From assembly GCA_042573625.1 (NCBI GenBank), contig JBHPCZ010000093.1:1-13979 (forward strand): a stretch of 13,979 nucleotides of DNA, written 5' to 3'. Source of the DNA: JBHPCZ01 sp042573625 (GTDB lineage Bacteria; Desulfobacterota; Desulfobacteria; Desulfobacterales; UBA11574). Shown piece by piece: positions 7,494 to 12,760 of this stretch. Below the pieces are notes generated by a model, which was not told the DNA's origin, made no database searches, and saw only the letters and a program-made list of their open reading frames with translations. The stretch's first letter is position 1, and each line of letters begins with the position of its first letter. Made by a program: the position numbers and the translations under genes.

Positions 7494-7522
7494 TAATTAA
7501 ATATTCTTGAAAAGTTTGTCAA
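7494..7522 (-). promoter_or_regulatory. Candidate sigma-70 promoter for the copper/redox cluster
   Basis: Read on the minus strand, a perfect TTGACA (7522-7517) is followed after 17 bases by TAATTA (7499-7494), a weak match to TATAAT. Transcription from here would give a leader of nearly 400 bases before the NosL-like start at 7102, containing the hairpins described separately. A plus-strand candidate overlaps it (TTGAAA 7507-7512, 18 bases, TATAGT 7531-7536) but has no intact gene downstream. Confidence 0.3.
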
Positions 7523-7811
7523 GGAATTTGTATAGTGATATCAACAAATTGAGACACATTGTGGTACCTTTCATGCTGCATAGTAGGGCCACATATTGAC
7601 CTGCCTCAATGATTGTACCACTTTTTACAATGGACAACAGGGTTTGATAAAAAGATATGACATTGCCTGCGATATATATAGATAGTAAAAACAGGCTGAT
7701 AGCTACTCATCAGGGCGAATGATTACATGCTCAGAAAAGCAGATGTCCGCATATCTCAGGCAGTTCAGGTAAAAGAACATTGTGGTAGCTTAAGGGGCGG
7801 TATCACGATCT

Positions 7812-8072
7812 TTGTTTTCATCGCACTCGGCAAATTTGTCCTCCTTTAATATGGTGGGAATCTACCAAGCTATAGGCAAGTATGCTGAAGCTGAACCGCT
7901 TTACAAACGATCACTGGCGATATTGGAGAAAGCCTTTGGACCTGATCATCCCCAAGTCGCTATTTTTTTGAGGAATATGGCAAAGTGTTATATGAAAACC
8001 GGAAAGGAAAAAGAAGCGGAAAAGCTGGAAGCGCGAGCAAAAAATATCGAGGTGAAGAATCAGGTGCGTTAA
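7812..8072 (+). pseudogene. TPR (kinesin-light-chain type) C-terminal fragment
   Basis: The frame encodes YQAIGKYAEAEPLYKRSLAI followed by LEKAFGPDHPQVA, a hallmark of TPR_10/TPR_12 repeats, and then a closing repeat (RNMAKCYMKTGKEKEAEKLE) before the stop. Such proteins usually carry many repeats and several hundred residues, whereas only about one and a half repeats remain (roughly 60 recognisable residues). The possible starts, TTG 7812 and ATG 7851, have no ribosome site; the preceding bases are CCTCCT, the complement of one. It is the only plus-strand coding remnant and sits in repeat-rich sequence, so it is best read as the tail left by a deletion. Confidence 0.6.
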
Positions 8073-8298
8073 TTTAAGGTGTGGGGACTTTTAGACTCTG
8101 CCTTTTTCGCTTTAATCCCATATATTGGGTTTTAATAATTTCACTGAATGTTTTGATTACTGCAATATATCTTCCATTTTGATGACGGTCCAATGGGTTG
8201 CGATATCAAATTCTAAGAATCGAACTGTCAAGTGATGTATTGATCCATCTTACGATTCTGTCAAATCAGGTATAGGTCGGAACAGATCAGACGGTCGT
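8073..8298. other. Non-coding gap between the TPR remnant and the E1-like gene
   Basis: An AT-rich gap between convergent frames. An inverted pair AGAATCG/CGATTCT near 8215-8258 might form a weak stem 3' of the E1-like gene. I see no gene or strong terminator. Confidence 0.4.
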
Positions 8299-9528
8299 CT
8301 ATATCCTCTCATCGCCTGTTGAGTCATAGAAAATGTTTCCAGGCTCTTGTCCGCTTAATAACATTCTGTAAGCATCAACCATTGCCCCGCCAATGATTTG
8401 ATTTGTCATGATAACGGACGGATCCGGCTGATAGGTGCAGGAAGCTTTCTCTCGCCGGTCAACATCCACACCTCGCTCATCAACAATATCGTACATCCCT
8501 AATAATTCTGCCGGCGTAACATCATCTTTCACGGGGTTGTAGACAACAACCTGCCCTGACGATACGCTTGTCCCGCCGCTAATCAGTGTCTTTTTTTGCG
8601 CCTTGCATTTTTCGCTCATTATTATCCTTGTCTCAAAGTTATCAACGCAGTCAAAGACAGCATCATATGCCGAGATGTCGGTACTTTCCTCAAAATATTC
8701 AACACGCGCATCGGTTTCAATCTTGAAAAAATGATTCAATCGTCTACATAAAGTCTCTGCCTTGCTTTCACCAACGGCATCATAGAGAAGAACCTGCCTG
8801 TTCAGATTTGTCGTATCCGTCACATCAGGATCCATGAATGTCACTCGATTAAATTTCGAGTAGGCAAGGCCCAGGCCTGCGAAAACCCCCAGTGCCCCGC
8901 AGCCGACAACAAGTATTTTCGGCTCGCTTTCTGCAATATTTAACTTTTCTCTTCTGTACGAGATCACTTCTTCTGATACGTTGTGATCCATTAAAATATT
9001 CTTTGTCTCCTCCAATACGATCCCTGCCGCGACAATACCTAATACACCATCATCAAAATGATTGTCCGGCAAATTTTTCGGTGAAATGGTCAACTCGAGT
9101 TCCTGCCACTCCCGTCCTTTCATGTAAGTGAATACCTTGAAACCCTGTTCGTAACAGAACCCCCTGATGATGGGTATGTTGTCTCTGGATCCTTTTTCCA
9201 ACAATAATTTATTTGCCAGTCCGTATTGGCTTAAATCAACGATAAGGTTGCACCCAATGAAGATATCATCCATTACGGGATGTGTATAAAATCCTTCAAT
9301 GTGAGTCATGTTGATCCGCGCATTTACCTTCGCTGCTGTTGTGTTGAGCACCGGGTCCAATACGGGGGCAATGACGACCAGATCGTTTATTCCCAGCGCT
9401 GATGCCGACATTACATAAAGCGAAGCCAGCAGGTCATCATCCCCCACGACACCGACTTTTGCCCGGCGTAATCTTTTCTGGTCCCACCCCTCGATACGGA
9501 GTTGCCTGTCAAGCCTTTGTTCGATCAT
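8299..9528 (-). CDS. Single-chain E1-like (ThiF/MoeB/UBA superfamily) enzyme with pseudo and active adenylation halves
   Basis: 409 residues. The N-terminal half (about 1-200) starts like an E1 subunit, RLDRQLRIEGWDQ, whose R5/R8 match the arginine-finger helix; its nucleotide loop is degenerate (VVGDDDLLAS, 27-36). The C-terminal half (about 203-409) has an intact adenylation site: GCGALG (209-214), D233, the NLNRQ motif (241-245) preceded by DTT, K256, and DCVDNFETR (293-301). It lacks its own arginine-finger helix. C364 in KASCTYQPDP, before the PSVIMTNQIIGG helix, is a candidate thioester cysteine. No CxxC zinc pair is seen. This mirrors the inactive/active pairing of eukaryotic E1 (AOS1/UBA2-like) in one chain. 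It should adenylate the C-terminus of a Ubl or peptide; the substrate is unknown. The ClpX-like gene lies 283 bases upstream with a repeat element between. The start has only weak AGGGAT support. Confidence 0.85.
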   Translation of the reverse strand: MIEQRLDRQLRIEGWDQKRLRRAKVGVVGDDDLLASLYVMSASALGINDLVVIAPVLDPVLNTTAAKVNARINMTHIEGFYTHPVMDDIFIGCNLIVDLSQYGLANKLLLEKGSRDNIPIIRGFCYEQGFKVFTYMKGREWQELELTISPKNLPDNHFDDGVLGIVAAGIVLEETKNILMDHNVSEEVISYRREKLNIAESEPKILVVGCGALGVFAGLGLAYSKFNRVTFMDPDVTDTTNLNRQVLLYDAVGESKAETLCRRLNHFFKIETDARVEYFEESTDISAYDAVFDCVDNFETRIIMSEKCKAQKKTLISGGTSVSSGQVVVYNPVKDDVTPAELLGMYDIVDERGVDVDRREKASCTYQPDPSVIMTNQIIGGAMVDAYRMLLSGQEPGNIFYDSTGDERI

Positions 9529-9596
9529 CTTTTTTTAGATCCCTGCTCACATTTATTCGATTATCCCTGGAAGCGAATCAGCATGCAGTTTTAGAA

Positions 9597-9776
9597 CTGG
9601 TTTCAAAACCTCAGAGTGAAGCCTTTTGACAATTTTGCTCAAAAGTTCTTAGCAACGCGGAGCGTTAAAATTTGCAACTGTTTGAGGGCGTCAGCCCGAG
9701 TTTTGTAAATTTCGGGAAGCAAGCTTAGAACTTATCAAAATTTTTTAAACCAGCGAACAAGAGGTTTTGAAACTGC
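9597..9776. repeat. Imperfect palindromic interspersed element (about 180 bases)
   Basis: The ends are inverted copies: TTTCAAAACCTC (9601-9612) and GAGGTTTTGAAA (9761-9772). Inner arms also match: AAGTTCTTAGC (9642-9652) against GCTTAGAACTT (9722-9732). Further stems lie inside (AACGC/GCGTT at 9655-9667; GGGC/GCCC near 9686-9697; CCCGA/TCGGG near 9695-9716). There is no open frame. It looks like a MITE-like or REP-type element placed between the ClpX-like stop and the E1-like start; confirmation needs other copies in the genome. Confidence 0.6.
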
Positions 9777-9811
9777 TTCTATCATCTCTATTTTTGAGAG
9801 GCCCCCGGAAC

Positions 9812-10915
9812 TCATCCCAATCTCTCCTTCGCGTAGCTCTCATCCACGATGAGTTCTCCGGTGTAAGTCCCGGGAAGATTGTACATGTCTTCTATCAGAA
9901 CCCGATGAAGAATGCTGGTCAGGCCACGGGCCCCTATTCTCTCTTGCTCAGCACGCCGCGCGACCTCTGTTAGCGCCTCATCAGTAAATGTTAAGTCTAT
10001 GCCCCATGCCTTGAGATCATTAGCGTAGGCCAGTAGCGGACTTTCCTCGCTTTTTATCATGATATTTTTAAGGTCCTGATTCGTCAGTTGATCATAGACT
10101 ACTTTCACGGGGAATCTTCCGATCAGCTGTCTTTCCATACCGAACGCCACCAGATCATCGGGCATGAGGTGGCCCTGCCAGTCTCCTTTAAGTCCATGAG
10201 CGTCCATCCGTTTTTCAACGATACTGTCAAGCTGTTCAAAAGCGCCGCCTGCGATAAAGAGAACATGCTTGGTAGACATAAGAACTCTTTCTCTTCCAAT
10301 GTCAATGGAATTTTCCACCCCCTCAATCAGCTTCAATAGCCCTTTCTGAACGCCCTTTCCGGAGACGTCCTTTAAAACAATAGCTTCAGATGCAATCTTG
10401 TCAATCTCATCCAGGTATACGATTCCCATTTGGGCGACATGCGGGTTTCCTCCGGCGACGAGGAGAAGGTCCACCAGAATATCATTGGTATTCTGTCCCA
10501 CGTAACCCACTTCGCTAAATCGGGTCAAATCTTCTGCGATGAATGGGACACCCACCAGCGAAGAAGCTGTTTCACTGGTGTATGTTTTACCGCAGCCGGT
10601 AGGCCCTATCACCAGAATGTTCGCCTTGGGTGTTCGAGTATTTCGCAGGGCGGTATCGACATCACCTTCGTTATCAACCAGTCCCTGTTTGAGCGCCGCC
10701 CCAAGTCGCCGATAGTGGAAAGCAATGGCGGTGGCGATGATTTTCTTTCCCTTTTCCTGTCCGATGATAAACCTGTCCATCTCTTTCTTAAGGTCAGCCG
10801 GTGTCTTGTCAAATTCGATAATATTTTCTACAGCTTCACCAACCTGCTGTTCTCTGAACTCGCGTATTTTATCTTCAATGCGCATCTGACTGCGTTTTGA
10901 CATACCATTGTCCAT
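9812..10915 (-). CDS. ClpX-like AAA+ unfoldase lacking the zinc domain and ClpP-docking loop
   Basis: 367 residues; the ATG at 10915 has AGAGGTG about 5 bases upstream. The AAA+ core is intact: Walker A GPTGCGKT (104-111), pore loop GYVGQ (137-141), Walker B IVYLDE (165-170), the DVSGKGVQKGLLKLIEG segment (183-199), sensor-1 region FIAGGAF (220-226), arginine finger R267 in LIGRFPV, and sensor-2 GAR (328-330). Compared with typical ClpX (about 420 residues) the N-terminal four-cysteine zinc domain is replaced by about 35 charged residues. The RKH pore-loop segment is shortened (ENSIDIGRER), and the IGF loop that docks ClpP is missing (AHGLKGDW in its place). The ATPase can probably remodel or unfold substrates but may not feed ClpP. 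It neighbours an E1-like gene, which suggests a tag-dependent role; that is inference. Confidence 0.9.
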   Translation of the reverse strand: MDNGMSKRSQMRIEDKIREFREQQVGEAVENIIEFDKTPADLKKEMDRFIIGQEKGKKIIATAIAFHYRRLGAALKQGLVDNEGDVDTALRNTRTPKANILVIGPTGCGKTYTSETASSLVGVPFIAEDLTRFSEVGYVGQNTNDILVDLLLVAGGNPHVAQMGIVYLDEIDKIASEAIVLKDVSGKGVQKGLLKLIEGVENSIDIGRERVLMSTKHVLFIAGGAFEQLDSIVEKRMDAHGLKGDWQGHLMPDDLVAFGMERQLIGRFPVKVVYDQLTNQDLKNIMIKSEESPLLAYANDLKAWGIDLTFTDEALTEVARRAEQERIGARGLTSILHRVLIEDMYNLPGTYTGELIVDESYAKERLG

Positions 10916-10943
10916 TCTTCACCTCTCAAGTTTCAGCCTGGGT

Positions 10944-11093
10944 CTTCTCAACCGGATTTTTCACGCGTCTGATGTGTTCATTTGCAAGGCATTCAGAGGC
11001 GCTGCCGTAGTATTCTACTGCAAGCCTCTGATAACGCTGCAAATGGGCGCATCAGGCAGCGCCCGCAGGGTGAAAATATTTCAGCTTAAGAAG
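10944..11093. repeat. Imperfect palindromic element (about 150 bases) upstream of the ClpX-like gene
   Basis: The centre GTAG-TATT-CTAC (11007-11018) is flanked by matching arms: TCAGAGGC against GCCTCTGA, TGATGTGTTCATTTGCA (10970-10986) against TGCAAATGGGCGCATCA (11038-11054, 14 of 17 positions complementary), and outer TTTTTCACG against GGTGAAAAT. The transcript could fold into one long cruciform-like stem. No coding frame is seen. It resembles the 9597-9776 element in style but not in sequence. Confidence 0.65.
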
Positions 11094-11148
11094 TCTATAG
11101 TCCGGGGTACAAAGTGTAACAGGGAAATTGACGTTATTATTCGACTAT

Positions 11149-11179
11149 AACTTATCAATTTTATATTATAAAATAAGTT
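11149..11179 (-). terminator. AT-rich hairpin after the coiled-coil protein gene; promoter-like TATAAT within
   Basis: AACTTAT (11149-11155) and ATAAGTT (11173-11179) pair, with TTTTATA/TATAAAA inside, 14 bases beyond the stop codon of the 188-residue gene. The stem is nearly all A/T, so termination is uncertain. On the minus strand the same stretch reads TTTATAATATAAAA and could equally be a -10 region for the ClpX-like gene. Confidence 0.35.
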
Positions 11180-11192
11180 TTCTGAAAAATTT

Positions 11193-11759
11193 TCATGAAA
11201 TATCCGGGCCAACGTCTGCAATGAAATCTTCTAATTTTTTAATCTCCTCCATCAATGAGTCGATGTGCTTTTGTTTATTTAAAGAAATTTTATCTTCTTT
11301 CTCACGAATTTGACTTACCTGTTGCGCCAAATTTCTTACCTTCTCTTTGGCAAGTTCGAACAAGAATAGAATTTTGAAATGACAGCGCATCAGGCTCTCT
11401 ACCTCGATACCGGAATTATGGGAAAAAAGAGGTTCGCAGAACAGTATTTCTTCCGGTGAATTCGCAAAATAGAGATACGGGTTGCCGACTCTTTTTATAA
11501 TTTCCGATGTCACACGGTATTCGTCATCGGTTAACAATGGAAACAAGGAGCGTGCTATCCGCGGTTTTGCCTTTATCCGGCATATCTCTCGACCTTCTAT
11601 AGGCACATCACCCGAAAATTGATCAATTTCTTCCAAAAAACCATCCTCGAGGGCATAGACTTTGACAAGATCACCAACGCTATTGAAAAGCGTTTGCTTA
11701 AAAGGTACTTTTTTCTTCTTTTCCGTTCGGTCGCTTCTGATGTGCTGCAATAAATTCAT
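11193..11759 (-). CDS. Unknown protein with C-terminal coiled coil
   Basis: 188 residues from the ATG at 11759; a TTG at 11768 is in frame and neither has a clear ribosome site. Start-proximal residues are basic (RSDRTEKKKK, 8-17). The middle (about 20-110) looks like a compact alpha/beta domain containing GREICRIKAKPRIARSLFP. A helical region follows, and about 135-181 is a likely coiled coil (heptad-like EKVRNLAQQVSQIREKEDKI). Cysteines at 60, 108 and 126 form no known motif. There is no signal peptide or membrane helix, so it is probably cytoplasmic. I do not recognise the family. It lies upstream of the ClpX-like gene, separated by about 280 bases with a palindromic element, so co-transcription is uncertain. 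It might be an adaptor or substrate for the unfoldase, which is speculation. Confidence 0.65.
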   Translation of the reverse strand: MNLLQHIRSDRTEKKKKVPFKQTLFNSVGDLVKVYALEDGFLEEIDQFSGDVPIEGREICRIKAKPRIARSLFPLLTDDEYRVTSEIIKRVGNPYLYFANSPEEILFCEPLFSHNSGIEVESLMRCHFKILFLFELAKEKVRNLAQQVSQIREKEDKISLNKQKHIDSLMEEIKKLEDFIADVGPDIS

Positions 11760-11835
11760 ATGACACAAAATTATTGGTTTTTCTCCAACTTAGTTAGAGA
11801 AGAGGGTTCGAGGACTCAAGCTTGAATCCTTATAT

Positions 11836-11990
11836 CCAATTTCGAACACGGAATGTCCAATGGTGAAGTATTCTCTTTCTACCTTTTTTGGATATGGCAG
11901 CACCAAACTCCACGAAAATCCAACCCAATGGCAGACCGGCCGCTTTCCTTCGATATTCGACATTGAATATTGGATATTCAATATTCAACA
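11836..11990. repeat. AT-rich intergenic repeat region with a perfect 10-bp hairpin
   Basis: TTGAATATTG (11963-11972) and CAATATTCAA (11979-11988) form a perfect 10-bp stem with a 6-base loop. Related words (ATTCGA, GATATTC, GAACACGGAATGTCCAAT) recur across the stretch. Such tracts often give spurious short frames. It lies in the roughly 320-base gap between the 123-residue protein gene and the coiled-coil protein gene; no gene is seen there. Confidence 0.5.
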
Positions 11991-12028
11991 CACCGGTTGA
12001 GTGATGCCGATCTGACCGGGACACCCCG

Positions 12029-12066
12029 GATCGATAGAACCTCTCCGGGTCCTCCGCCAGGCGGAA
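12029..12066. other. GC-rich hairpin downstream of the 123-residue gene
   Basis: The stretch TCCGCCAGGCGGA (near 12051-12063) is self-complementary apart from its centre, 3' of the gene ending at 12081. No T-run follows on the minus strand. It could be part of a repeat or a transcript-end structure. Confidence 0.3.
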
Positions 12067-12080
12067 GGATTAGGACACAA

Positions 12081-12452
12081 CTAACAAAGCCCCCCTTCTT
12101 GGGGTTTGATGGCCCGGATCGGTATGTAAAGGTATTTTTCTCCGGCTTCTGTTTCTTCCTGAACCGCGTACTCCAGCGCCGTGCCGTCAATTCCTTGCCC
12201 TCGACACAGCAACCTGCCACCATCCAATTGTCTTAAAATGTCCTCCAGTATCTGTTGTTCCTCTATACTCCAATTCTTTCTGCTCAATGCATTGTCACAC
12301 AGTTTCTGGAGCGATTTGCCCTCATAATTTCCGGGTTGGCAGATGTCAATCAAACCTTCACCTGCCTGTCCGGGTATGATTTCAAGAACAAGCGGCAACA
12401 GTTTTTCCAGCACTTCAGCCTGAAGCGCTTCTTCGGGTTTCTTGTCCTTCAT
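12081..12452 (-). CDS. Small unknown protein ending in EGGLC
   Basis: 123 residues; the ATG at 12452 has a near-perfect AAGGAGGT about 8 bases upstream, so this is a translated gene. The sequence is acidic and helical at first (PEEALQAEVLEKLLPLVLEI, 6-25). It has a Gly-rich turn (27-33), helices at about 46-77, then a likely beta part (GGRLLCRGQGIDG, 78-90; GEKYLYIPIRAI, 104-115) and the C-terminus PQEGGLC. No signal peptide or membrane helix. I do not recognise the family. The Gly-Gly two residues before the end is notable because an E1-like enzyme is encoded nearby, but the fold is not evidently beta-grasp. The last codons lie in a CCCC/GGGG hairpin (about 12090-12102) which may be the start of a terminator. 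Confidence 0.72.
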   Translation of the reverse strand: MKDKKPEEALQAEVLEKLLPLVLEIIPGQAGEGLIDICQPGNYEGKSLQKLCDNALSRKNWSIEEQQILEDILRQLDGGRLLCRGQGIDGTALEYAVQEETEAGEKYLYIPIRAIKPQEGGLC

Positions 12453-12657
12453 GTTGCAATACCTCCTTGACGGTTTGTCTTTTCTTCAGCAGTCTAACCT
12501 TGGGTTTTCCGCGTCAGCATTTTTAACTGGCTATAATTGGTTTGAAAACCTCAAACTATGTTCGAGGGCAAGACGTGAAAAGGAAGGAAAAATGGGCGAT
12601 CTTGGCAGTCGGTCTAAACCGGTTAAAAAAATCGAAATATATAGTTATTCACACCGC
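12453..12657. other. Non-coding gap with possible partial repeat copy
   Basis: About 200 bases between the 123-residue gene and the small membrane ORF. At about 12539-12556 the words TGGTTTGAAAACCTCAAA resemble the end of the 9597-9776 element (TGGTTTCAAAACCTCAGA, 15 of 18 identical). No gene or strong terminator is seen. Confidence 0.35.
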
Positions 12658-12753
12658 TCAAAAAGCGTGGATGATTTTCCAGATCGTAACACCAAGGGCG
12701 GCCACCGCCAATGTGATGATAAATATCAGCTGATCAGTATCAAATCGCTTCAC
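12658..12753 (-). CDS. Possible 31-residue single-helix membrane peptide
   Basis: The GTG at 12753, 7 bases after the lysC stop codon, opens a frame of 31 residues. It has a charged N-terminus (KRFDTDQ), one hydrophobic helix (LIFIITLAVAALGVTIWKII) and the C-terminus HAF. AAGAAG in the last lysC codons lies about 12 bases upstream, somewhat far for a ribosome site. The composition (one clean transmembrane helix, basic residue near the end) is that of small membrane proteins, but the frame is short and chance is possible. Confidence 0.4.
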   Translation of the reverse strand: MKRFDTDQLIFIITLAVAALGVTIWKIIHAF

Positions 12754-12760
12754 GACACAT

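Larger units (their letters stand above)
7103..7811. other. Gene-poor region of about 700 bases with structured leader and possible mobile-element debris
   Basis: No convincing gene is present on either strand. The part nearest the NosL-like gene (7103-7400) contains several hairpins and, at about 7196-7260 on the minus strand, the ordered words CGCAAAC, CAAAGC and GGGTTGCCG. The part at 7490-7811 is AT-rich and holds the promoter-like sequences, an 11-base direct repeat ACATTGTGGTA (7556-7566 and 7777-7787), and GTGGTAC/GTACCAC inverted words (7561-7567, 7615-7621). The last two might be remnants of an insertion element; no transposase is visible. Confidence 0.5.

Noticed and set aside
9597..11093. 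CRISPR-like reading of the repeats
   Set aside because: The elements are single imperfect palindromes, unlike each other, without regular spacers or cas genes.
11790..12024. Short minus-strand frames in the AT-rich tract
   Set aside because: They are translations of repeat sequence with no ribosome site or conserved pattern.
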